DNA of 64,000 bases. Origin: Massilistercora timonensis (lineage in GTDB: Bacteria > Bacillota > Clostridia > Lachnospirales > Lachnospiraceae). Both the position numbers and the translations under genes were made by a program. Positions 27,165 to 35,319 of the stretch are shown one piece after another (position 1 is the first letter of the stretch; every line of letters starts with the position of its first letter). The stretch spans positions 434,001 to 498,000 of the forward strand of contig NZ_LT990039.1 in the NCBI RefSeq assembly GCF_900312975.1, given 5' to 3'. The notes under the pieces were generated by a model. That model worked only from the letters and a program-made list of their open reading frames with translations. It had not been told where the DNA came from and searched no databases.

Positions 27165-27989
27165 TTATTCTTCTGTGGCATCCATGGCGATCAGGGCAGC
27201 CTGCACGCCATACTGCTCCGCGCATGCATCCATGGTTCCATCCTCATAGCTCTGAGCGAAGAAATCATTCAGCTCCTCCGCCAGGTCGGAACCCTGCCGG
27301 AAACCAACGCCATACTCTTCCGTGTTCAGGCTGATGGTGTAAGTCAGATCCGCATAGCTGGTTCCTTCTCCGATCATGGCTGCCGCCATCAGAGAATCGA
27401 TCACAGCCGCGTCGCAGGTTCCGCCTGCCACTTCCATCAGCGCGTCCGCCTGAGCGGTCACCGCCGTATAATTCAGCTCTCTTGCGCTTACTTCCGCCTC
27501 GCCGGCGCTTCCCGCTTCAACAGCAAAATTCAGCTCGCTAAGGCTTTCTTCATCCTGATACTGATCCGCCACGTCCGCAGGCACCACTACCACCTGAGCG
27601 TTATTGAGATATGCGTCTGTGCAGGCCATGGAGCTGGTTACCTCGTCGGTAAGGGTCATGCCGTTCCATACGCAGTCAATGGTCTTTCCGTCCAGCTCCA
27701 GGATCTTGTTGTCCCAGTCGATCTCAACGAACTCGGCCTCCACGCCCAGGCTCTCGGCAAATGCCTTTGCCATGTCGGCGTCAAATCCGATCCAGTTGCC
27801 GTTCTCATCTTTATAATCCATAGGCGCAAAATCGGTGATCCCGATCACCAGTGTCCCTTTGTCCTGGACATAAGCCTTATCACTCTCACTGGAAGCGTCC
27901 CCGCCCTCGCCGGAATCTTTGGAACCACAGCCGGCAAGCATTCCCAGGGTCATTGCGGCGGTAAGCAGCATTGCAAGCATCTTTTTCAT
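27165..27989 (-). CDS. polar amino acid ABC transporter substrate-binding lipoprotein
   Basis: 274 aa from the ATG at 27989 (AAGGAGG upstream). Lipoprotein signal with lipobox LAGC, a Gly/Ser/Glu-rich linker, then an SBP_bac_3 domain (GTLVIGITDFAPMDYKDENGNWIGFDADMAKAFAE). The exact amino acid cannot be told from sequence by eye; in the context of amino-acid fermentation it could supply the grd pathway or another amino acid. It is the first gene of its operon. Confidence 0.92.
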   Translation of the reverse strand: MKKMLAMLLTAAMTLGMLAGCGSKDSGEGGDASSESDKAYVQDKGTLVIGITDFAPMDYKDENGNWIGFDADMAKAFAESLGVEAEFVEIDWDNKILELDGKTIDCVWNGMTLTDEVTSSMACTDAYLNNAQVVVVPADVADQYQDEESLSELNFAVEAGSAGEAEVSARELNYTAVTAQADALMEVAGGTCDAAVIDSLMAAAMIGEGTSYADLTYTISLNTEEYGVGFRQGSDLAEELNDFFAQSYEDGTMDACAEQYGVQAALIAMDATEE

Positions 27990-28098
27990 AATCGTTTCCT
28001 CCTTCACACTCTCAGGTCTCCTGGCGATCTATTCACTGCATCGTTGTAACAATTCATCAATTGATTACTTTACCATGCTAAATCGCCCTGTTATCGTA

Positions 28099-28878
28099 TC
28101 ATATCCCCTGATTCTTGTCAATCCTGCGATACTCTTTTTTCCAGATTTCCAGCTGTTCCGGCGCAACATCCGGATCCGTGTCCTCATGGATCTTCGCCAG
28201 TTCTTCCTTCAATTTCCGGTCCAGGCTTAAGTACACCGGATTGCCGGAGAGCAGCTTCATATAATCTTCCTGAGGATAAGCTTTAGAATAACTGTAAAGG
28301 AAAGCTTTCATCATATCCCGGTCCTCGCACAGGCTGCAGGCTTCCCGGTAGGCCCCCGCCGCCTCCTCATACAGGAACAGCCGCCCATAGGCCGCTCCCA
28401 GATTGGCATACACCCGGGCATAAAAGGTCTTGTCCACCGCCTCATCCTGTTTGCCCCCCAGGATGGACTGATAGGTCAGCACCGCCGCCGAGTATTCGCC
28501 CCGCTCCATCAGGCTGTCCGCTTTGTATTTCTGCTTCTCCACCTCCCGCTGGTTCTCAAGCCGCTCCAGGATCCCCTGGATCTTGTTGATCTCCGCGGTA
28601 TCATAGATCACCGATTCTCTTAAGAGGGTCAGAACAAAATCCTTCTGGGTACAGTCCCCTTCCAGTTCCTCCTGCAGGGTCTGCGCCAGCCGGGGAAGGG
28701 AAAGCTCTGTCCGGATCCACTGGCACAGCTGCGGATTCATGATGGTATGGTCAATAAGGTACAGATTATTACAGATATAGTAGCAGAGTTCCTCGATGGT
28801 GTAGACCCGGATATGTACTCTTGTGATCTCATAGGGCTGTTTGGCCCGCTTCTTATGACATAGAATTAAACTGCCCAT
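28099..28878 (-). CDS. TPR-containing protein of the Hsp70-like cassette
   Basis: 259 aa, no signal peptide. The C-terminal half has TPR-like helical pairs (GEYSAAVLTYQSIL, ARVYANLGAAYGRLFLYEEAAGAYREACSLCED), and the segment before is charged and helical (about 90-120). The start codon overlaps the end of the upstream Hsp70-like gene by 26 bp, with GGAGGAATCC as ribosome site, so translation is coupled. It is probably an adaptor for the Hsp70-like protein, by analogy with TPR co-chaperones (inference). Confidence 0.75.
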   Translation of the reverse strand: MGSLILCHKKRAKQPYEITRVHIRVYTIEELCYYICNNLYLIDHTIMNPQLCQWIRTELSLPRLAQTLQEELEGDCTQKDFVLTLLRESVIYDTAEINKIQGILERLENQREVEKQKYKADSLMERGEYSAAVLTYQSILGGKQDEAVDKTFYARVYANLGAAYGRLFLYEEAAGAYREACSLCEDRDMMKAFLYSYSKAYPQEDYMKLLSGNPVYLSLDRKLKEELAKIHEDTDPDVAPEQLEIWKKEYRRIDKNQGI

Positions 28879-30136
28879 GGATTCCTCCTAACTGTATGGT
28901 CTTCTCCACCAGGAAACCGGATGGCGGGAAGAATTCCCCGAATCCCACATCCCGGAACGTCATCCGGCAGGTCCGCTCATCCAGGAAGAGAAGCTCGATC
29001 CGAAGTCGCAGGGAATAATCCCGGCGGTCCGGAAGCCCTTCCAGGGAGACGGTCTCTACATGCAGTTCATCCCCTGCCAGCGTCTCCACATGGATCTCGA
29101 TATCCGAGGTGTCCTCCAGGATCACCTCCCACTGTCCGTCCGCCTCATACCAGTGGGTCCCCCAGGCCACCACCGGATACCAGCCTTCCTTGCCGGCCAC
29201 CCGCATGCGCAGGGAGATCTGTTCTGTCATCCGTGTCTCGTCCAGATAGATGGGTCCCTCTTCATATTTCAGGCCTTTGCGCATGGAATGATAGCAGGCC
29301 CCCCGGCTGTAGAGATTGTCTCCCACAAAAGCCCTGCGCCCGTTGCACAGCACCTTCAGGGAAGCCGGATACCAGTTATTTTCAAATCCCTCTCCTGTAA
29401 GATAAACAGAAGAGATCACCTTTTTGTCAAACACATTCTGGATAAAAGACTTGAAGCTTTCATCCGCATCCTTTGCCTTCTCCGCGTTCAGCACCGGATA
29501 AATGGCTTCCAGCTCCTTCATATGGGCGCTGGCCACCTCCTCCACCGTCACAAACATTTCCTTGCCCTTCACATTGGCCGGGTTCAGCTTGTGGAGCATA
29601 TAGGCCCGGATCCGCTGTCCGTCGCAGAAAAACAGGGCGGATTCATACTGCCACAGTTCTTTTGGCTGATCGAACATATACTGGCAGAAGCTTTCTTTAT
29701 AATCCTGCACGCAGATCCGGTTTTTGTCGATGCCCAGATGCTGGCCGATGCTTTTCAGCAGCTTTGATATGTCCACATCCACCTCGGGGACCGAGAATGT
29801 GATCTCCTCGATCTCTTCAAAGGGCTCCAGCGTCATACGGATGAATTTGGCCAGAAGCCATACCCCATCGTAGACCTTTCCTGCGATCTTTGCTTTCTCC
29901 CGGCGCATGGCCTTCCCCAGGAGATCGCTCACCGTATTTTCCGCTCCTGCGATCCGAAGCCTTTTGGCCTCCCGGCCGTAGATCCAGTGGTCCTTGAAAT
30001 ATCCCAGCACAAGGGGGATCTGGCTTGTCCCGGAGGCTGTCTCCAGCGTCTGGGGCTCGTCTTTCGCCGTATCATAATAACTGATCTGGCAGGTTTTCTC
30101 ATTCAGGTCATATCCAAGAATACCGCCGTTTTTCAT
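28853..30136 (-). CDS. divergent Hsp70/actin-fold protein (DUF5716-like)
   Basis: 427 aa. The N-terminus aligns by eye with DnaK: GGILGYDLNEKTCQISYYD in place of the GIDLGTTNS phosphate loop, then SQIPLVLGYF and WIYGREAKRLRIAGAENTVSDLL like the DnaK segment PSVVAF-LVGxxAKRQ-NPENT. EITFSVP matches the ITVPA strand, and ALFFCDGQRIRAYML sits where VFDLGGGTFDVSIL would be. Both nucleotide loops are degenerate, so ATP use is doubtful. The C-terminal 130 residues are beta-rich. It lies 21 bp after the 1108-aa gene and overlaps the TPR gene. Confidence 0.75.
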   Translation of the reverse strand: MKNGGILGYDLNEKTCQISYYDTAKDEPQTLETASGTSQIPLVLGYFKDHWIYGREAKRLRIAGAENTVSDLLGKAMRREKAKIAGKVYDGVWLLAKFIRMTLEPFEEIEEITFSVPEVDVDISKLLKSIGQHLGIDKNRICVQDYKESFCQYMFDQPKELWQYESALFFCDGQRIRAYMLHKLNPANVKGKEMFVTVEEVASAHMKELEAIYPVLNAEKAKDADESFKSFIQNVFDKKVISSVYLTGEGFENNWYPASLKVLCNGRRAFVGDNLYSRGACYHSMRKGLKYEEGPIYLDETRMTEQISLRMRVAGKEGWYPVVAWGTHWYEADGQWEVILEDTSDIEIHVETLAGDELHVETVSLEGLPDRRDYSLRLRIELLFLDERTCRMTFRDVGFGEFFPPSGFLVEKTIQLGGIHGQFNSMS

Positions 30137-30157
30137 ATCTATTCTCCCTCTTTTTGC

Positions 30158-33100
30158 TTAATACTTCCTGAAGATCTGCAGGGCAGCCGTCTCCTCCTCC
30201 TGGAACCGGATCATGGCCTGCTTCCTCCTTGCCGGCATCATCTTGACCATCTCATTAAGCCTGCTATATTTCCCGCTGCTGGCCCTGTGGGGCGGCCCCA
30301 CCTTACGGGTCTTTGTCACATGCCGCTCTTTCCCTTTTATCTCCTGGAAATAATAACTTACCGTCTCGTCCCGGTATAAGACAAACTGCTTCACATACAG
30401 ATTCTCATATACCGGCATCAGCGTCTCCTCATGGTATCCCAGTTCTTCCCGCTCTCCCCTGCGGATCTTGTAGAACAGGGTAACTTTCCCCTCCGGTCTC
30501 CCCTGGTAAGCCACCATGGTCTTGTCATAGAGCTGCACTTCCCGCAGCCAGGCCTCCCGGTACCGGAGATATTCGGGGAAGATCATCTGCTTCTCGCACA
30601 TCTCGCACAGAGTCGTGTGAAGGACCTCTTCCATCTCTTCCGGGTACTCCCGGTTTGAATAATAGATCAGAAGCGCCGCCTTGCAGATATCCGGCAGATC
30701 TTCCTTCTTCTCACAGTCGTTGGCGATCATCTCGAAGACGCAGGAATCCACTTTTCTCTCCCGCACCACATATTCCCTGGAGACAAAGGCCAGATAGGCC
30801 TGCCGGATCCGGAAATACACATTTTTGGACAGGTAGTAATCCTCGAAGATCTTCTCCTCCCTGAACATATCCTCGGTAAAGATCATCTGTGTGATGATCC
30901 GCTCTCCCAGCTTGTCCGAGGGGATCCCATACTCCCGCAGCGCCTTCCACAGCCGCTTCATATCCGCCGTGGCGCCGTAATAGTAATCCGCCAGATAAAG
31001 AAGGGTAGTCTTGTCATACTGCCCCCGGCGGAACAGTTCTATACAGAGGTAGGTAAGGAACTCATCCTCCTCATAATTCTCTTCCCGGATCCGCCTGCTG
31101 CACAGCCGGAATACTTCCCGCTCATCAAAGAAATTTAATCCTCTGCGCTCAATATTTTCAAAGGTTACCTCTTCTTTGGGCTCCTCTTCTTTCCATCTGC
31201 CCACCGCAGCCCCGTATTTCCGGCACATTTCCACGAAATGAGGCTCGTAGAACAGCCGCCTGGTCTCATAGGGGATAGAATCGGTATAATACCTGCCTTC
31301 CTGGGATTCCCAGATGATCCGGGACTCCTTGTCGTACAGGAACACAATGGTCTGGTCCTCTTCTCCGTTGTAGGGCACCCTCTGGTCCACCCTGCCGTCT
31401 TTCTCGATCACCAGGACACACTTCATCCCTGGCACCTTAGTGGTGATGGCATAGGCAAAGCAGATATCCCGCATAGCCTCCATCCGCTCCGCATCCATCT
31501 CCGCTTCGCTGCAGAACCGTTTATACAGAAGCCTGAGAGGTTCTGTAATATGACGCTTCAGAAGCTGATCCCAGGCAAATGCCGCCATTTGCTCCCGGTA
31601 GGCCAGATACATTTCCTCTCCTCCCACCTCATAAGTCAGAAGATTGGCGTACAGAAACGCCTCTTTCTTGTAGTCCAGACTATTTCCGTGAGAAAAGTAC
31701 AAGAAAATCGGACGGGGAAGCGGGCCTTTCTGCCGCTCCATATCCAGGGTGATCATATAGTATTCATAGAGCTCCGCGATCTTAAGCTCCTGGGCCACGC
31801 CCCGCTCATACCACGGGAAATACCGCTTCTGAGTCTTATTTCCCTTGATCAGCAGTGTACAGATGGTATTCAGGATCATGGGCTCGCTGTACATAGCATA
31901 GAGCCGCTCCAGGATCCGGAACAGGTTCTCACTGTACCGCTTCTGCTGGCTGGCGAAATTAGCGATATAAAGGGCCAGCTCCCTGGTCATCAGCCGGTAC
32001 TTGGTGGCGAAATTCAGCACCTGCATCTCGAATTTTCCAAGCTTCTTCAGAAGCGTAGGCTTCTCCTGGTAACACAGGTAAGCCTCCAGATAGAACAGTA
32101 CCTGACAGGTGCCGAACTCAAACTGCTGCTCCAGCACCTCCAGCCGTTTATAAGGATTCCGGTAATGAGGATCCAGCTCCAGGATCATATACAGAAGCGC
32201 CCAGGAATCCTGCCGGCGCATGTAGGCTTTGCCGATCTCGTCAAGGACCCGGTCCGTGTAGCTCTCCACGCCCCGGATCAGGGCGGTCAGATACAGATAA
32301 TAGCCGTTGGTCATGGGGTTCTTGCCGATGGCAAACCGGTTATAGTTATAGTTTTCCAGGATCCATTTTGCCTCTTCCTTCTTCCCCCCGGTGAGATAAA
32401 TATGGGCCAGAAGAAGCTGGTAGAATTCATTCTGGGGATCGATCTGGCGAAGCCGGGTAGCCCGCTCAATGGCGTTCTCTACCCAGGTGTTTTTCTCCAC
32501 CCGACCTGCCACATAACCGATGTATTCTTTCAGCATCTGGGCGAAAAGAAGCTCCGGGAGATGATGGTCTTCATCATACTCCTGGTTCTCCATCACTTCC
32601 ACCTCGTAAGTCAGGGTCTCATAGGGCGTGACAAAGCGGACCGCCCCAAAGTTGCGGCCGCCGTGGAGGAATTCCGGACGGATCAGATACTCCACCTCAT
32701 ACCCGTTGCCCACGAAATCTTCCGTGGTGATCTCCGTACGGGTCACCTTCAGGAAATCCCCTTCCGTCACGATCCGGATGGGCATATATCCCCAGGTGTT
32801 CTTCATCAGGGAGATCACGCCCTTGGTGGGTTCGTGGATGTCCTCATAGAGCATTCCCTCCCCGGGAAGGGTCAGGAAGATACATTCCTTTTGCTTGATC
32901 CCCACCAGGAATTCTTCCAGGGCCTGCTCGCCCAGGGACCATTTGCGCATATTGTCATAGAGGTAAAAGATCCGCTCGTTCTCATATTTTAGGATCTCAT
33001 AGAAATCGGTGGAACGGAACAGCCGCCCCGCCTCCGAAAAATCTTTGATCGCCAGCTTGCGGAAGTCATCTGTGCTCTGCACCTTCCCGTAAGTAGTCAT

Positions 33101-33484
33101 CACATAGGGCCGCTCAATGATGGCAGTAAACGCAAGCTCGTACTCCCCGCCGGTGCACACCACGGTAAATTTGCCCTTCTCCACATGCCCGGGCGGAAGC
33201 CCTGTCCCGTCATAGGTGAACTCCAGCCTTACCTGTCGGCCTTCAAACCCCGGCTTCTTAAAATGAACACGAAAAGAAGACGGGTAAACCAAGCCCCGCA
33301 CCGTACTTTCATTATTGCTCTTTATTCCCAAACTGCCCCTGTATACTTCCCCTTCTCCGATTATCAGGACCAGATTCGTTTCCTCAAACACGACTTCCGG
33401 CTTTGGCTGCCTGAAATCGCCTTTGGAAAATTTCTGAATCTTATTTTTCAAGTCTGACACCTGCTTCTTTCGTTGCTTTTTCAA
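30158..33484 (-). CDS. 1108-aa repeat protein (DUF5717-like)
   Basis: No signal peptide or membrane segment. Lys-rich start, then a beta-sandwich-like region at about 28-130 (VYRGSLGIKSNNESTVRGLVYP, EYELAFTAIIERP), a second beta region to about 300, and then roughly 700 residues of helical TPR-like repeats (YQLLLAHIYLTGGKKEEAKWILENY, LYLTALIRG). A beta-rich C-terminus follows (VTLFYKIRRGERE, YLYVKQFVLYRDETV-like). It is the first gene of the three-gene cassette. Large scaffolds of this kind are seen next to DUF5716 proteins in Lachnospiraceae; no function is known to me. Confidence 0.75.
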   Translation of the reverse strand: MKKQRKKQVSDLKNKIQKFSKGDFRQPKPEVVFEETNLVLIIGEGEVYRGSLGIKSNNESTVRGLVYPSSFRVHFKKPGFEGRQVRLEFTYDGTGLPPGHVEKGKFTVVCTGGEYELAFTAIIERPYVMTTYGKVQSTDDFRKLAIKDFSEAGRLFRSTDFYEILKYENERIFYLYDNMRKWSLGEQALEEFLVGIKQKECIFLTLPGEGMLYEDIHEPTKGVISLMKNTWGYMPIRIVTEGDFLKVTRTEITTEDFVGNGYEVEYLIRPEFLHGGRNFGAVRFVTPYETLTYEVEVMENQEYDEDHHLPELLFAQMLKEYIGYVAGRVEKNTWVENAIERATRLRQIDPQNEFYQLLLAHIYLTGGKKEEAKWILENYNYNRFAIGKNPMTNGYYLYLTALIRGVESYTDRVLDEIGKAYMRRQDSWALLYMILELDPHYRNPYKRLEVLEQQFEFGTCQVLFYLEAYLCYQEKPTLLKKLGKFEMQVLNFATKYRLMTRELALYIANFASQQKRYSENLFRILERLYAMYSEPMILNTICTLLIKGNKTQKRYFPWYERGVAQELKIAELYEYYMITLDMERQKGPLPRPIFLYFSHGNSLDYKKEAFLYANLLTYEVGGEEMYLAYREQMAAFAWDQLLKRHITEPLRLLYKRFCSEAEMDAERMEAMRDICFAYAITTKVPGMKCVLVIEKDGRVDQRVPYNGEEDQTIVFLYDKESRIIWESQEGRYYTDSIPYETRRLFYEPHFVEMCRKYGAAVGRWKEEEPKEEVTFENIERRGLNFFDEREVFRLCSRRIREENYEEDEFLTYLCIELFRRGQYDKTTLLYLADYYYGATADMKRLWKALREYGIPSDKLGERIITQMIFTEDMFREEKIFEDYYLSKNVYFRIRQAYLAFVSREYVVRERKVDSCVFEMIANDCEKKEDLPDICKAALLIYYSNREYPEEMEEVLHTTLCEMCEKQMIFPEYLRYREAWLREVQLYDKTMVAYQGRPEGKVTLFYKIRRGEREELGYHEETLMPVYENLYVKQFVLYRDETVSYYFQEIKGKERHVTKTRKVGPPHRASSGKYSRLNEMVKMMPARRKQAMIRFQEEETAALQIFRKY

Positions 33485-33500
33485 AAAAACATATTATAAT
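33473..33500 (+). promoter_or_regulatory. putative promoter of the aminotransferase gene
   Basis: TTGCTT (33473-33478), 16-bp spacer, TATAAT (33495-33500) on the plus strand, 80 bp before the ATG. It overlaps the divergent promoter of the cassette. Confidence 0.5.
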
Positions 33501-33502
33501 GA

Positions 33503-33532
33503 ATTATAGCATTAAATCAGCGTTCATGGCAA
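33503..33532 (-). promoter_or_regulatory. putative promoter of the Hsp70-like cassette
   Basis: TTGCCA (33527-33532), 18-bp spacer, TATAAT (33503-33508) on the minus strand, just upstream of the 1108-aa gene. Confidence 0.55.
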
Positions 33533-33580
33533 TGCCGGAAGCGCAAAATCTTCGAAATACGAACGAAAGGAAACCAGTTT

Positions 33581-34669
33581 ATGGATAAAAAACCAGAATT
33601 TCACGGAAGTGACCTGGAGAAAATTGAAGAATACTATCATATTCCCAAGGAAGAGATCATCTGTTTTAGCGCCAATGTCAATCCCCTGGGGCTCTCTGAG
33701 ACGGTGCGGCAAAAACTTTGCAGCCACCTGGATGTGATCTGCCGCTACCCGGACCGGGCCTACACAAGCCTTCGCCAGACCATTGGCACGTACTGCGGCG
33801 CAAATCCCACCCACATCGTTGTGGGAAATGGCTCCACCGAACTTATCTCCCTTCTCATCTCCCAGCGCGGGCCAAAGAAAGCGCTGGTGCTGGGACCCAC
33901 CTACTCGGAATACGCCCGGGAACTGTCCCTGGTGGGCGGCTCCATGGAATATTATCACCTCCGGGAAGCCGATGATTTCGTTCTGGATATCGATGATTTC
34001 CTCTCCCATGTGACCGGGGAAGTGGATATGGTGATCCTGTGCAATCCCAACAATCCCACCTCTTCCGCCATCCCGCGGGAAGATATGGAACGGATCATCG
34101 CACAGTGCAGGAAGCAGGGCGTCTTCGTGATGATCGACGAGACTTATGTAGAATTTGCCCCTGACGTACAGGCGGTGAGCGCCATATCCCTGGTGCCGGC
34201 CTACGATAATTTCATGGTCATCCGGGGCGTTTCCAAGTTTTTCGCCGCTCCCGGCCTCCGGTTCGGCTACGGCATCACCAGCAATCAGACCTTCCTTTCC
34301 GCGCTCCTCACCCATCAGAACCCCTGGAGCCTCAACAGCATCGGGGCTTTCGCCGGGGAGGAGATGTTGAAAGATACCGACTATATTCAGAGGACCCGCG
34401 CCCTCGTTTCCAAAGAGCGGGCGAAAATGCTGGCCCGGCTGGCAAAATCCTCCACCTACAAAACCTATCCCGCTTACGCCAACTTCATTCTGGCCCGCAT
34501 CCAGAAGGAAGGCGTCACCTCCTTCGATGTGTTCGAAAAAGCCATCCACCAGAAGCTGATGATCCGGGACTGCTCCTCCTTCCAGGAGCTGGAAGGCGAG
34601 TATATCCGGTTCTGCGTCATGGATCCGGCCGATAACGACCGGCTGATGGACTGTCTGCTGGACGTGTAG
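33581..34669 (+). CDS. class I PLP-dependent aminotransferase (HisC/CobD-like)
   Basis: 362 aa. Fold type I features: FSANVNPLGLSE, VGNGSTELISLL, NPNNPTS, DETYVEF and the PLP lysine in RGVSKFFAAPGLRFGYG. The beginning (FHGSDLEKIEEYY then FSANVNPLG) is closer to CobD-type threonine-phosphate decarboxylases than to typical HisC, but there are no adjacent his or cob biosynthesis genes, so the substrate is open. One of the few plus-strand genes; ribosome site GAAAGGAAA. A 402-aa antisense reading frame here is a shadow. Confidence 0.85.
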   Translation: MDKKPEFHGSDLEKIEEYYHIPKEEIICFSANVNPLGLSETVRQKLCSHLDVICRYPDRAYTSLRQTIGTYCGANPTHIVVGNGSTELISLLISQRGPKKALVLGPTYSEYARELSLVGGSMEYYHLREADDFVLDIDDFLSHVTGEVDMVILCNPNNPTSSAIPREDMERIIAQCRKQGVFVMIDETYVEFAPDVQAVSAISLVPAYDNFMVIRGVSKFFAAPGLRFGYGITSNQTFLSALLTHQNPWSLNSIGAFAGEEMLKDTDYIQRTRALVSKERAKMLARLAKSSTYKTYPAYANFILARIQKEGVTSFDVFEKAIHQKLMIRDCSSFQELEGEYIRFCVMDPADNDRLMDCLLDV

Positions 34670-34670
34670 G

Positions 34671-34794
34671 AAATGCATTTGGGTACACCCCTGCGCGCAT
34701 TTGGGTACAGGGCAAAATGCATTTGGGTACACCGTAAAATTAAATTGAGGACGTAGCCTTTTTAAACTTTGCTACGTCCTCAATTTAATTTTAC
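34671..34794 (-). repeat. hairpin-plus-GTACC repeat, copy 1
   Basis: On the minus strand a perfect 24-bp hairpin (34734-34757 with 34771-34794), which includes the stop codon of the cupin gene, is followed by three units with core TGTACCCAAATGC. The hairpin core GGACGTAGC/GCTACGTCC is identical to copies 2 and 3. It lies between convergent genes. Confidence 0.8.
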
Positions 34795-35135
34795 TTCTTC
34801 AGGATCAGCGCCACGAACGTCAGATCTTCCGTTCCTTCATTCTTTATTCCGTGTCCGTCTCCATCTTTGCAGAAGAACACATCGCCGGGCTCTGCCGGGA
34901 TTTCTCTGCCATTGTCATCATAGATTCCTTTTCCTGATAAAATGTAATAAGTTTCTGTCTCGCCATGGTGCTCATGATGGCCCAGCTCACAGCCCGGACA
35001 TAAGGTTACCTTGCTGAACATCTTACAGTGCTGCCCCAGTTCCTCGCCCGTGATCAGCGCCTCCTTCATGATAAATCCGGCTCCGCCGTTCACATGCTCC
35101 ACTTTTTCTACCGTGCGTTCTCCCGCCTTTGTCAT
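34791..35135 (-). CDS. small cupin-domain protein
   Basis: 114 aa from the ATG at 35135 (AGGAGG upstream); the reading frame extends further but that part is repeat sequence. Cupin motif 1 is GCELGHHEHHGETETYYILSGKG (metal-binding His/Glu) and motif 2 PAEPGDVFFCKDGDGHGI. Single-domain cupins of this kind bind a metal and a small ligand and are often sugar- or auxin-like-ligand enzymes or regulators; no specific role can be assigned. Flanked on both sides by copies of the hairpin/GTACC repeat. Confidence 0.85.
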   Translation of the reverse strand: MTKAGERTVEKVEHVNGGAGFIMKEALITGEELGQHCKMFSKVTLCPGCELGHHEHHGETETYYILSGKGIYDDNGREIPAEPGDVFFCKDGDGHGIKNEGTEDLTFVALILKK

Positions 35136-35181
35136 AATCGTATTCCTCCTGCATTTCTTGATTATAAAAATTCCTATAAAA

Positions 35182-35210
35182 ACAATACATCCCGAAGGAA
35201 AAACTGTCAA
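35182..35210 (-). promoter_or_regulatory. putative promoter of the cupin gene
   Basis: Perfect -35 TTGACA (35205-35210), 17-bp spacer, TATTGT (35182-35187) on the minus strand. The -35 box abuts the last unit of repeat copy 2. Confidence 0.55.
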
Positions 35211-35311
35211 CTGGGTACAGGGCAAAACGCATTTTGGTACACCCCAGATTGCATTTGGGTACAGGGTAAAATGCATTTTAGGACGTAGCCTTTTTAAACT
35301 TTGCTACGTCC
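35211..35311 (-). repeat. hairpin-plus-GTACC repeat, copy 2
   Basis: Directly after the stop codon of the BceB-type permease gene: hairpin core 35281-35289 with 35303-35311, same loop as copy 1, then three units containing CTGTACCC, GTGTACCA and CTGTACCC. Same orientation as copies 1 and 3. Confidence 0.8.
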
Positions 35312-35319
35312 TCAGTTAA

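Noticed and set aside
31238..32992. 584-aa plus-strand reading frame
   Set aside because: Antisense to the 1108-aa gene and without domain features.
33524..34732. 402-aa minus-strand reading frame
   Set aside because: Antisense shadow of the aminotransferase; its ends fall in the GTACC repeat.
34671..35311. CRISPR array
   Set aside because: Only three short degenerate units per copy, no regular spacers and no cas genes.
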